Origin: CAZNPW01 sp964575185
GTDB lineage: Bacteria; Pseudomonadota; Alphaproteobacteria; Rhodobacterales; Rhodobacteraceae
Assembly (NCBI GenBank): GCA_964575185.1
Contig: CAZNPW010000017.1
Coordinates: forward strand, 1-57,353
Length of the DNA stretch: 57,353 bases
Direction of reading: 5' to 3'
Part shown: positions 7,879 to 15,692 of the stretch, piece by piece
Numbering within the stretch: the stretch's first letter is position 1
Layout of the letters: every line of letters starts with the position of its first letter
Program-made: the position numbers and the translations under genes
Notes under the pieces: model-generated
Database searches by the model: none
What the model was told of the DNA's origin: nothing
The model's input: the letters and a program-made list of their open reading frames with translations, nothing else

Positions 7879-8162
7879 TCCACCACCTTCGGCACGGCGA
7901 AGAACCCTTCCCGCGCGTCGGGTGCATTCGCCAGCACCGCCGCCTGCATCCCGCCGTCGGTCACCCGGTCCTCACGCCGCGTCAGCCGCATCGGCGTGAC
8001 CGAGGTCATCGGCTCCACCCCCGCGACATCGACCGCCTCCAGCTCCGCCATGAAGGTCAGGATCCCCGACAGCTCGCGGGCGAGCGCGGGCAGGTCGCGG
8101 TCCTCCACCCCGATCCGGGCGAGCTTCGCCACCTTGCGGGCGGTGTCGGTGTCGATGGCCAT
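7875..8162 (-). CDS. gatC: Asp-tRNA(Asn)/Glu-tRNA(Gln) amidotransferase subunit C
   Basis: 95 aa, the standard length. Features are DTARKVAKLARIGVEDRDLP at the N-terminus, LSGILTFMAELEAVDVAGVE in the middle, and the C-terminal FFAVPKVVE tail that anchors to GatA. GatC wraps the GatA-GatB interface and stabilises the amidotransferase. It is cotranscribed with gatA (4-base overlap). Confidence 0.97.
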   Translation of the reverse strand: MAIDTDTARKVAKLARIGVEDRDLPALARELSGILTFMAELEAVDVAGVEPMTSVTPMRLTRREDRVTDGGMQAAVLANAPDAREGFFAVPKVVE

Positions 8163-8215
8163 GGCGAAGCCCCTTTCCGGCCCCGTCTAGCCGCACCCGC
8201 CGCGGCCTGCAACGG

Positions 8216-8435
8216 TCACAGCACCCGCAGCAAGGCACATGCCGCCACCAGCGCGGGGTTGGGCACCGGGGCAAGGCCGAGGTCCGCCCGCAGCTGCGGG
8301 TCGGCGGGCACCGGGGCCGTCCGCCCGCGCGGGCGGGCCAGCACGGGCCCGCAGCAGCCGCACCCGGCCATAGCTCTCGAGCAGATCGTCGACCAGATCG
8401 GCCGGCACGGCACTGGCATGCGTTTTCATCATCAT
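8216..8435 (-). pseudogene. Small gene interrupted by a frameshift
   Basis: From the ATG at 8435 the frame reads MMMKTHASAVPADLVDDL then LESYGRVRLLRA and then turns into Gly/Pro/Ala shadow. The sensible continuation, PVPADPQLRADLGLAPVPNP followed by ALVAACALLRVL and TGA at 8216, is in another frame. The span of 220 bases is not a multiple of three. Joined, it would be a protein of about 72 aa with an LRADLGL segment faintly like DUF1127-type small proteins. The shift falls in a GGGCCCGTGCTGGCCCGCCC stretch, so a sequencing error or a real lesion are both possible. Confidence 0.4.
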
Positions 8436-9141
8436 GCTGTCCTCACCGCCGCCCGGGCCGGGCGGGATGCTGAAAAGGGGTCCTGAAATCCGGGCCACGC
8501 GGCCCGGCACCGTCGAATGCGACGCAGGCCACCCTGCGCCCGCCGCCGTCAGCGGCCCGTCAAATACGCAAGCGGAAGGGCGCGCCCGGCACCGCCGGCC
8601 GCTGGGGAATGGCCCGCCGGAACCCGGCTCTCAGGCGTGTCGCGGCTCGGGTTCGGGTCGATGGACGCGAGCGACCACGAATCACCCCGCGCGCGCCACC
8701 CCGTTCCGCAGCCCCGCCCCGCAGCGCGGCACAGGCCAGGAACAGCACCCAAGCCGCGGACGACCCGAGCCGGCCGACCTGCGCGAACAGCGGCACGGCC
8801 GCCGCCGCTCGGGGAACGAACCCCGCCGTCGCGGCCCGGGCCCGCCATCCTTGCAGCCCGACAAGGTCCCGGTTCACGGCGAACGGGCAGGGCAGGATGA
8901 ACCCCGGGACGGGTCCATCGCCGCCGTCAGCCCGGTGGCAAAGCCCTGCGACGGCCCCGACCCGACCCCGATCACCCCCGGCATCGCCGCCGGCGCCCGA
9001 CCCGGCGGCGATGCCGGCCGCCCGCGGCCACATCACCCCCGCCGCCACCGGGACCGCCGCATTCGTCACCGCGTTCAGCGGCGCGGCCCGCAGGCCCGGC
9101 CCCGCCCGCCCGCCCGCAACAGGCGTCGCTGGGCTCCAGCA
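8436..9141 (-). other. Degraded region without an intact gene (possible membrane-protein remnant)
   Basis: About 700 bases between the small frameshifted gene and tadA. No frame has a credible start, domain and length together. One minus-strand stretch (8560-9069) encodes hydrophobic pieces such as PLNAVTNAAVPVAAGVM, LVGLQGWRARAATAGFV and AAVPLFAQVGRLGSSAAWVL. These look like fragments of a multi-helix transporter, perhaps of the drug/metabolite (EamA) type, but they are broken by charged low-complexity stretches and frame changes. I call it decayed DNA; the family assignment is weak. Confidence 0.3.
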
Positions 9142-9573
9142 TCAGCGCAAACCCGCGAAGAAGGCGCGCAGCAGCGCCGCCGCCTCGGCCTCGCCGATCC
9201 CGGGATAGACCTCGGGCCGGTGGTGGCACTGCGGGTGGTCGAACACCCGCGCGCCGACCAGCACGCCCCCCGACTTCGGGTCCGCCGCGCCGAAATACAC
9301 CCGCCCCACCCGCGCCGCCGCGATCGCCCCCGCGCACATCGCGCAAGGCTCCAACGTCACGTACAGGTCGCACCCCGCCAGCCGCGCCGCCCCCGCCGCG
9401 CGGATCGCGAGCATCTCGGCATGGGCCGTGGGGTCGCCCGTCTCGCGCACCCGGTTCCCCGCCCGCGCCACCACGTCCCCCCCGCGCACGACGCAGGCCC
9501 CGACCGGCACCTCGCCGCGCGCCGCCGCCGCCCGCGCCTCCTCCAGCGCCACATCCATGAATGTGCGGAACAT
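9142..9573 (-). CDS. tadA: tRNA-specific adenosine deaminase
   Basis: 143 aa. Zinc-dependent cytidine-deaminase fold: His51 and the proton-shuttle Glu53 in TAHAEMLAIRAAG, and Cys77/Cys80 in LEPCAMCAGA. The C-terminal FFAGLR is as in TadA. It converts A34 to inosine in tRNA-Arg(ACG) so that one tRNA reads CGU, CGC and CGA. It is divergent from a pseudouridine synthase gene; repeat copy B lies in the 108-base gap, about 40 bases upstream of this start. Confidence 0.95.
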   Translation of the reverse strand: MFRTFMDVALEEARAAAARGEVPVGACVVRGGDVVARAGNRVRETGDPTAHAEMLAIRAAGAARLAGCDLYVTLEPCAMCAGAIAAARVGRVYFGAADPKSGGVLVGARVFDHPQCHHRPEVYPGIGEAEAAALLRAFFAGLR

Positions 9574-9611
9574 GGCCCCTTCTACCCGATCAGGGACATT
9601 CAGCCACTTCC

Positions 9612-9660
9612 CTCTTCATCTTTCCTTAAATATCCCGGGGGTGCGGGGGCCGGCCCCCGC
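9612..9660 (-). repeat. Intergenic ATATTT repeat, copy B (subfamily II)
   Basis: On the minus strand: a GCGGGGG-CCGG-CCCCCGC palindrome (9660-9643), ACCCCCGGGATATTTAAGG, then AAAGATGAAGAGGG. It lies between two divergent gene starts, so it cannot simply be a terminator. It is nearly identical to copy F. Confidence 0.75.
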
Positions 9661-9681
9661 GTTCTCCGCTGCACCGGACCC

Positions 9682-10530
9682 ATGGCCGAAGACCCCGACG
9701 CACCCCCCGGCGACCGCATCGCCAAGGTCCTCTCGCGCGCGGGCATCGCCTCGCGGCGCGAGGCCGAACGGATGATCGCCGACGGCCGCGTCGCGGTGAA
9801 CGGCACGGCCATCGCCAGCCCCGCCCTGAACGTGACCGCCACCGACCGCATCACCGTCGACGGCCGGCCGGTCGGCCCCCCCGAACCCGCGCGGCTCTGG
9901 CTCTACTACAAGCCCGAAGGCCTCGTCACCACCGCGTCGGACGAACAGGGCCGCCCCACCGTCTTCGACCACCTCCCCGGAACGCTCCCCCGGGTGATGA
10001 GCGTCGGCCGCCTCGACCTCGCCTCCGAAGGCCTCCTCCTTCTCACCAACGACGGCGAACTGAAGCGCCGCCTCGAACTCCCGGCCACCGGCTGGCTCCG
10101 CAAGTACCGCGTCCGCGTCAAGGGCAACCCCGCCGACGCGGAGCTCGACCCGCTGCGTCAGGGCATCACCGTCGACGGCGAGCGCTTCCAGCCCATGACC
10201 GTCACCCTCGACCGCCTCCAGGGCGCCAACGCCTGGCTGACCGTCTCCCTGCGCGAAGGCCGCAACCGCGAGATCCGCCGGGCGATGACCGCCGTGGGCC
10301 TGACCGTCAACCGCCTGATCCGCGTCAGCTACGGCCCCTTCCGCCTGAACGACCTCCAGCCCGGCGCGGTCGAGGAGGTCCGCCCCAAGGTCCTGCGCGA
10401 CCAGCTCGGCCCGGGGCCCGACGCCGTGCCGGCCGCCAAGCCTCCGAAGCCCCCCGCCACGCGCAGCGGCACACCCGCCCCGAAGCCGAGGCGCGCCGCC
10501 GGCCCCAGGACCCCCGCGTCCCGGACCTGA
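9682..10530 (+). CDS. rluB: 23S rRNA pseudouridine synthase, RluB/RsuA family
   Basis: 282 aa. An N-terminal S4 RNA-binding domain (about residues 10-60, RIAKVLSRAGIASRREAERM) is followed by the RsuA-type catalytic domain, with the GRLDLASEGLLLLTNDG motif holding the catalytic Asp, and LREGRNREIRR. The C-terminal 40 residues are a basic Pro/Ala/Lys-rich tail, common in RluB. The enzyme isomerises a uridine in 23S rRNA. RluE or RsuA specificity cannot be excluded. The stop codon lies inside a hairpin. Confidence 0.88.
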   Translation: MAEDPDAPPGDRIAKVLSRAGIASRREAERMIADGRVAVNGTAIASPALNVTATDRITVDGRPVGPPEPARLWLYYKPEGLVTTASDEQGRPTVFDHLPGTLPRVMSVGRLDLASEGLLLLTNDGELKRRLELPATGWLRKYRVRVKGNPADAELDPLRQGITVDGERFQPMTVTLDRLQGANAWLTVSLREGRNREIRRAMTAVGLTVNRLIRVSYGPFRLNDLQPGAVEEVRPKVLRDQLGPGPDAVPAAKPPKPPATRSGTPAPKPRRAAGPRTPASRT

Positions 10531-10538
10531 TCCGGGAC
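10518..10538 (+). terminator. Hairpin spanning the rluB stop codon
   Basis: GTCCCGGA, loop CCTGA, TCCGGGAC: 8-bp perfect stem. The loop contains the TGA stop (10528-10530). There is no U tract. The core CCGGACCTGATCCGG recurs in the longer hairpin at 17320-17356. Confidence 0.45.
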
Positions 10539-10629
10539 CTCGCCCCCGCCGCTTTCGCGCCGTCCCCCCATTGGAACCGCGACCGTCACAGCCTATTGTC
10601 CTCCTGACCGGCAACGACAGGTCCCGCCC

Positions 10630-10713
10630 ATGACCCCGACCACCCTGCAGCGCGCGAGCTTCGTCCTGCTCCTGGCGCTGGTGCTCTACACCGCCCTCTC
10701 CGGGGGGGCCTGA
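10630..10713 (+). CDS. 27-aa predicted single-pass membrane peptide
   Basis: ATG at 10630 to TGA at 10713. The sequence is MTPTTLQRASFVLLLALVLY followed by TALSGGA: a short polar N-terminus, one hydrophobic helix of about 16 residues, and a tiny tail. The stop is 3 bases before the ATG of the XpaC-type gene, so translational coupling is plausible. There is no strong Shine-Dalgarno (AGG lies 10 bases upstream). Support is its position and composition; homologues in sister genomes would settle it. Confidence 0.5.
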   Translation: MTPTTLQRASFVLLLALVLYTALSGGA

Positions 10714-10716
10714 GGC

Positions 10717-11580
10717 ATGGCGCAGCGCTTCGGCGGCCGCTTCAGCCCGGAGAACGCCCGGACCGACGCCCCCCACCCGTTCGACGGCAAGGCCCCCGCG
10801 CCGAAGCAGGGCCGCACGAACCTTTTGTTCCTCGCCCCCTTCGCCTTCCTGATCCCCGCCTTCACCGGGCCGGCCGCGGACCTCGTACTGAACCTCACCG
10901 CCTTCGCGGGCCTGATCCTCGCCGCCTGGCTGACGCGCGAAGGCGTCACCGCCCAGGCCGCCTACGACGCCCGCAGCATCGCCCGCCGCCCGGCGATCCC
11001 GCGCAAGATCTTCGCCGCCGTCCTGACCGGCGCGGCGCTCGCCGCCGGTGCCTTCGCGACCCAAGGTGCCATCGCCGCCGCCGCCGCCATCGGCGCGATC
11101 GGCGCCGTCCTCCACCTCATGGCCTTCGGCCCCGACCCGCTGCGCGACAAGGGCGCCGCGGGCATCGACGCCTTCGAGAACGACCGCGTCGCCCGCGCGG
11201 TGGACGAAGGCGAGGCCTACCTCAAGGCGATGCAGGACGCCGTCCTGCGCGCGGGCGACCGCGACACCGCCGCCCGCGTCGACCGCTTCGCCACCGCCGC
11301 CCGCACGATGTTCCGCCAGGTCGAATCCGACCCCCGCGACCTGACCGCCGCGCGGAAATACCTGTCGGTCTACCTGATGGGCGCGCGCGATGCGGCGGTG
11401 AAGTTCGCCGACCTCTATTCCCGGACCCGCGACCCGCAGGCCAGGGCCGATTTCGCGGCCCTGCTCACCGACCTCGAAACCCATTTCGCCAGCCGCACCC
11501 AGGCGCTCCTGACCGACAACCGCACCGACCTCGACATCGAGATCGGCGTCCTGCGCGAACGCCTCTTGCGCGAAGGTTGA
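10717..11580 (+). CDS. XpaC-type (5-bromo-4-chloroindolyl phosphate hydrolysis family) membrane protein
   Basis: 287 aa. Two hydrophobic hairpins (about residues 28-70 and 88-125) are followed by a helical cytoplasmic domain with DRVARAVDEGEAYLKAMQDA and repeated Arg/Ala/Asp-rich helices. This is the XpaC family. The historical name reflects an X-phos phenotype in Bacillus and is not proof of phosphatase activity. The protein is nearly always encoded next to TelA, as here (49 bases upstream of it), and the pair probably works at the membrane. It follows a 27-aa membrane peptide. Confidence 0.8.
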   Translation: MAQRFGGRFSPENARTDAPHPFDGKAPAPKQGRTNLLFLAPFAFLIPAFTGPAADLVLNLTAFAGLILAAWLTREGVTAQAAYDARSIARRPAIPRKIFAAVLTGAALAAGAFATQGAIAAAAAIGAIGAVLHLMAFGPDPLRDKGAAGIDAFENDRVARAVDEGEAYLKAMQDAVLRAGDRDTAARVDRFATAARTMFRQVESDPRDLTAARKYLSVYLMGARDAAVKFADLYSRTRDPQARADFAALLTDLETHFASRTQALLTDNRTDLDIEIGVLRERLLREG

Positions 11581-11629
11581 CGCCACCGCACCCAACGGCC
11601 AGAAGGCCACCCAGACAGGGAAAACCACC

Positions 11630-12790
11630 ATGCCCGACATCCGCCAGCAGGCCCAGGCGACCCTCGCCGAGGTTCAGGCCGTCACCGCCGCCGTTCTGCC
11701 CGAACCGGGCAAGGAGGTCGTGCCCCTGTCCGCCGCCCCCGCCCCGCTCGCCGCCGACATCAAGGCGCGGATGGATGAGATCGACGTGACCAACACCCAG
11801 TCGATCATCGCCTTCGGCTCGAAGGCCCAGGCCGAGCTGCAGCAGATCAGCCAGTCGATGCTCGCCGACGTCAGGAACAAGGACGTGGGACCGGCCGGCG
11901 ACAGCCTGCGCGGCATCGTCACCACGCTGCGCGGCTTTTCCGTCAGCGAGCTCGACGTCCGGCGCGAACGGTCCTGGTGGGAGAAGCTCCTCGGCCGCGC
12001 CGCGCCCTTCGCCAAGTTCGTCGCCCGCTTCGAGGAGGTGCAGGGCCAGATCGACAAGATCACGACCGAACTCCTGCAGCACGAACACACGCTCCTGAAG
12101 GACATCAAGTCGCTCGACGTGCTCTACGCCCGGACGCTCGACTTCTACAACGAGCTCGCGCTCTACATCGCGGCGGGCGAGGCCCGGCTCGCCGCGCTCG
12201 ACGCCACCGACATCCCCGCGAAGGAGGCCGCGGTGGCCGCCGCGCCCGAGGACCGGAAGGTCGTCGTCGCCCAGGAACTGCGCGACCTGCGCGCGGCGCG
12301 CGACGATCTGGAACGCCGCGTCCACGACCTGAAGCTGACCCGCCAGGTGACGATGCAGTCGCTGCCCTCGATCCGGCTGGTGCAGGAAAACGACAAGTCG
12401 CTGGTCACCAAGATCAACTCCACGCTCGTCAACACCGTCCCCCTGTGGGAGACGCAGCTCGCCCAGGCGGTGACGATCCAGCGCTCGCGCGAGGCGGCGG
12501 GCGCGATCAAGCAGGCCAACGACCTGACGAACGACCTGCTGACCGCCAACGCCGCCAACCTGCAGGAGACCAACCGCGTGGTGCGGCAAGAGATGGAGCG
12601 CGGCGTCTTCGACATCGCGGCGGTCCGGCAGGCGAACGCGACGCTGATCGCCACGATCAACGAAAGCCTCGCCATCGCCGACGAGGGCCGCACCCGCCGC
12701 GCCGCGGCCGAGCAGGAGCTGACGAAGATGGAAGCCGACCTGCGCGACACGCTGGCCGCGGCCAGCGCGCGCGGGGCACCGGCCGCCTGA
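11630..12790 (+). CDS. telA: Toxic anion resistance protein, TelA family
   Basis: 386 aa, almost entirely alpha-helical and soluble. TelA features are a conserved SWWEKLLGRAAPFAKFVARF segment, a long helical core (HEHTLLKDIKSLDVLYARTL), and SIRLVQENDKSLVTKINSTL near the C-terminus. Family members are linked to tellurite and antimicrobial tolerance, but the biochemistry is not established. It lies second in the XpaC-TelA-DUF2927-SPFH-zinc ribbon cluster. An AGGGAAAACCACC stretch precedes the ATG. Confidence 0.9.
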   Translation: MPDIRQQAQATLAEVQAVTAAVLPEPGKEVVPLSAAPAPLAADIKARMDEIDVTNTQSIIAFGSKAQAELQQISQSMLADVRNKDVGPAGDSLRGIVTTLRGFSVSELDVRRERSWWEKLLGRAAPFAKFVARFEEVQGQIDKITTELLQHEHTLLKDIKSLDVLYARTLDFYNELALYIAAGEARLAALDATDIPAKEAAVAAAPEDRKVVVAQELRDLRAARDDLERRVHDLKLTRQVTMQSLPSIRLVQENDKSLVTKINSTLVNTVPLWETQLAQAVTIQRSREAAGAIKQANDLTNDLLTANAANLQETNRVVRQEMERGVFDIAAVRQANATLIATINESLAIADEGRTRRAAAEQELTKMEADLRDTLAAASARGAPAA

Positions 12791-12799
12791 AGGGACAGC

Positions 12800-13744
12800 A
12801 TGCGCGCGAACTGGACGATGGCGGCACTCCTCGTCGCGGTGGCCTGCGCGCCGACCGCGCCCCCGCCCGTGCCGCTCCCGCCCGTCCCGGCCGTGCCCGT
12901 GCCTGCCCCGCAGCCGCCCGGCGGGCTGCCCGAAACCCCCGCCAGCGCCGCCGCGCGCGCGCGCTACGCCATGGTGCAGGGCCAGCTTCTGTCGCAGGGC
13001 CTGATGCGCACCGACGGCGGCGGGGCCGACACGCCCTGGACCGACCGGATGCTGGCCGACACCTTCATCCGCGTGGCGCTGTTCGACGAATACCGCAGCG
13101 GGGCCGCCGGCCCGGTGCGCGCGGAAACCGCAAGCCGCCTGCGCCGCTGGGAGGTGCCGGTGCGCGTCGGCCTGCAGTTCGGCCCCTCGGTCGGCGACCG
13201 CCGCCGCGCCGCCGACACCGCGCGGGTGGCAAGCTATCTCGCCCGGCTCCAGGCCATCACCGGCCACCCCATCGCGCTCGTCGACCGCGATCCCAACTTC
13301 ATCGTCGCCGTGGTCAGCGAGGACGAACGCCGCGCCATGGGCCCGCAGATCGCGGCCTTCCTTCCGGCGCTGTCCGCCGCCGAGGTGGCCGCGATCACCG
13401 CCCTGCCGCGCGACACCTACTGCCTCGTCTACGCCTATTCCCCCGGCGGCAGCGCCGCCTACACCCGCGCCTTCGCGGTGATCCGTGCCGAACACCCCGA
13501 CCTGCTGCGCACCTCCTGCCTCAACGAAGAGATCGCCCAGGGCCTCGGCCTCGCCAACGACAGCCGCCAGGCCCGCCCGTCGATCTTCAACGACGACGAG
13601 GAGTTCGCGCTCCTGACCCGGATGGACGAGGCGCTGCTGCGGATCCTCTACGACCCCGCGCTGCGTCCGGGGATGACCGAAGCCGAGGCGCGGCCGGTGG
13701 TGGAGGCGCTGGCGACTCGAGCCTTGGAGAACCGTGGTGGGTAA
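12800..13744 (+). CDS. DUF2927 domain lipoprotein
   Basis: 314 aa. The N-terminus MRANWTMAALLVAVAC ends in a lipobox-like VAC, followed by a Pro/Val linker of about 35 residues. The rest is a globular domain with the DUF2927 signature CLNEEIAQGLGLANDSRQAR and SIFNDDEEFALLT. It is probably an envelope lipoprotein of unknown function and looks metalloprotease-like only in general shape, since no HExxH motif is present. The start is 9 bases after the telA stop. The last codons run into the beginning of the AT-rich gene. Confidence 0.8.
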   Translation: MRANWTMAALLVAVACAPTAPPPVPLPPVPAVPVPAPQPPGGLPETPASAAARARYAMVQGQLLSQGLMRTDGGGADTPWTDRMLADTFIRVALFDEYRSGAAGPVRAETASRLRRWEVPVRVGLQFGPSVGDRRRAADTARVASYLARLQAITGHPIALVDRDPNFIVAVVSEDERRAMGPQIAAFLPALSAAEVAAITALPRDTYCLVYAYSPGGSAAYTRAFAVIRAEHPDLLRTSCLNEEIAQGLGLANDSRQARPSIFNDDEEFALLTRMDEALLRILYDPALRPGMTEAEARPVVEALATRALENRGG

Positions 13745-13757
13745 GCGAGCCCACCAA

Positions 13758-14579
13758 ATGATTAAACGTCGAACCATTCAAAGCGATAGTCAGCTTTTCT
13801 TTTCCGCACCGTTTGCTTTGGGCTTAACTTGTGGCATAGCAATATCTGCTGTGCTTTGGATTTTTTCCGTCTTGCCGCGTAGTGATGTTTCGCTTGACAT
13901 CTGGCTACAGACTTTGACCTCAATTGGCACCTTGATTGTTGTCGTGGTTTCGTTGTTCATTAGCTATTTCGCACTTTCTGAACAGCGTTTAGCCCGACAG
14001 GCAAGTACAGATCCTGTAGTTTTGGGACACATTCAATCACGCCAGGACGAGCCAATGGCTATCATGCTTGCACTTACAAATGTTGGTGCGGGCGCTGCGC
14101 GGAACGTACAGCTTACGTTTGATCCTGCAGGTATTGAGGTTGCACTAAGTACTGGCCGAGTTCACAACTTGATTAGGTTGGCTGAGCATCCAATAAGAGT
14201 GATTCCGCAGGATGCTTCTGTGCAATACTTTCTCGGTACCGGCATACAGCTAGCTTCTCAACCCCCGTTAGCGCCGATTTCTTTCACTGTGAAGTACCAA
14301 GACATAGATGGAACTTCATACGAAAGCGATCAAACCATTGATTTTAGAGAGTTGGGCGGTCGAGATGCCTCGTCCCCACCTCTCACCAAGATGTCGAAGG
14401 CCCTTGAAAAAGTTGCAGGTGAAGTCGAGAAGATCAGAAAACGATCAGAGCCGATAATGGTAGTGGTTACCGGCAATAAGGAGTATGCAGAAATGCAACG
14501 ACAAGAGCAAGAAGAGTATTCGGAGTACCTGAAAACCCTGAAGCAAGATAGTGATAGCGAAGAGGACCAGACCCCATGA
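13758..14579 (+). CDS. AT-rich two-helix membrane protein of unknown function, probably acquired
   Basis: 273 aa. Two transmembrane helices near the N-terminus (about residues 15-40 and 48-75) are followed by a probable beta-sandwich domain (LALTNVGAGAARNVQLTFDP) and a charged C-terminal helix rich in Glu/Gln/Lys (residues 205-273), likely coiled coil. Base composition drops to roughly half G+C, with A/T-ending codons (TTT, AAT, GAT, CTT) that neighbours avoid. ATG at 13758 is preferred; an in-frame GTG at 13734 overlaps the previous gene. Its stop overlaps the SPFH gene start as ATGA. I do not recognise the family. Confidence 0.8.
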   Translation: MIKRRTIQSDSQLFFSAPFALGLTCGIAISAVLWIFSVLPRSDVSLDIWLQTLTSIGTLIVVVVSLFISYFALSEQRLARQASTDPVVLGHIQSRQDEPMAIMLALTNVGAGAARNVQLTFDPAGIEVALSTGRVHNLIRLAEHPIRVIPQDASVQYFLGTGIQLASQPPLAPISFTVKYQDIDGTSYESDQTIDFRELGGRDASSPPLTKMSKALEKVAGEVEKIRKRSEPIMVVVTGNKEYAEMQRQEQEEYSEYLKTLKQDSDSEEDQTP

Positions 14580-15691
14580 TCTTCGATTTCCTCAAGGGCG
14601 AGTTCATCGACGTCATCGCCTGGCTCGACGACACCCGCGACACGATGGTCTGGCGCTTCGACCGGCGCGGGCAGGCGATCAAGTACGGTGCCAAGCTCAC
14701 CGTCCGCGAAGGCCAGGCCGCCGTCTTCATCCACGAAGGCCAGCTCGCCGACGTGTTCGGCCCCGGGCTCTACCAGCTCGAGACCAACAACATGCCGATC
14801 CTGACCACGCTGCAGAACTGGGACCACGGCTTCCAGTCGCCCTTCAAGTCCGAGGTCTATTTCGTCGCGACCACCCGCTTCAACGACCAGAAATGGGGCA
14901 CCAAGAACCCCATCATGGCGCGCGACCCCGAGTTCGGCCCGGTCCGCATCCGCGCCTTCGGCACCTATTCCATGCGCGTCTCCGATCCGGCCAAGTTCAT
15001 GAAGGAGATCGTCGGCACCGACGGCGAGTTCACCGCCGACGAGATCAGCTTCCAGATCCGCAACGTCATCGTGCAGGAAGCCTCCCGGGTCCTCGCAGGT
15101 GCCAAGATCCCCGTCCTCGACATGGCCGCCAACACCGGCGACCTGGGGAAACTCATCACCCAGGCCATCGGCCCGAAGATCGCCGACTACGGCCTGACGC
15201 TGCCGGAGTTCTACATCGAGAACATCTCGCTCCCCGAAGAGGTCGAACGCGTCCTCGACAAGCGCACCTCCACCGGCATCGCGGGCGACCTGAACAGCTA
15301 CATGCAGTTCAACGCCGCCGAGGCCATGGGCCAGCCCGCCTCCGCCGCGGGCGGCACGATGGCCGCCGGCATGGGCGCGGCCATGGGCTTCCAGATGGCC
15401 CAGCAGGCGGGCCCCTGGGGCGCCCCCGGCGGCACCGCCGCCGCCCCCCCGCCGCCGCCCAGCCCCGACACCATCTGGCACCTGGCCGAAAACGGCCAGA
15501 CAAAGGGCCCCTTCTCCACCGCCAGCATGGGCCGCATGGTCCAGGACGGCAGCCTGACGCGCGACAGCATGGTCTGGACCCCGGGCCAGGACGGCTGGCG
15601 ACCGGCGGGAGAGGTGACGGTCCTCGCGCGGCTCTTCACCGTGCAGCCGCCCCCGCCGCCGCCCCCCGCGCCGCCGCCCGCCGCGGCCTGA
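14576..15691 (+). CDS. SPFH-domain protein with C-terminal GYF_2 domain (YdjI/virion core-like)
   Basis: 371 aa. An SPFH/band-7-like domain covers about residues 25-260 (YGAKLTVREGQAAVFIHEGQ, then PGLYQLETNNMPILTTL). A Gly/Ala-rich linker follows, then a GYF_2-type domain (IWHLAENGQTKGPF, then GSLTRDSMVWTPGQDGW). Members related to Bacillus YdjI organise membrane patches, and GYF_2 domains bind peptides. No transmembrane helix is obvious, so it is probably a peripheral scaffold. The start overlaps the AT-rich gene stop, and the zinc-ribbon gene follows by 1 base. Confidence 0.85.
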   Translation: MIFDFLKGEFIDVIAWLDDTRDTMVWRFDRRGQAIKYGAKLTVREGQAAVFIHEGQLADVFGPGLYQLETNNMPILTTLQNWDHGFQSPFKSEVYFVATTRFNDQKWGTKNPIMARDPEFGPVRIRAFGTYSMRVSDPAKFMKEIVGTDGEFTADEISFQIRNVIVQEASRVLAGAKIPVLDMAANTGDLGKLITQAIGPKIADYGLTLPEFYIENISLPEEVERVLDKRTSTGIAGDLNSYMQFNAAEAMGQPASAAGGTMAAGMGAAMGFQMAQQAGPWGAPGGTAAAPPPPPSPDTIWHLAENGQTKGPFSTASMGRMVQDGSLTRDSMVWTPGQDGWRPAGEVTVLARLFTVQPPPPPPPAPPPAAA

Positions 15692-15692
15692 C

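Noticed and set aside
8560..9069. 169-aa minus-strand open frame as a real gene
   Set aside because: No coherent domain; hydrophobic pieces are interrupted by arginine-rich low-complexity stretches and frame changes. Better read as decayed DNA.
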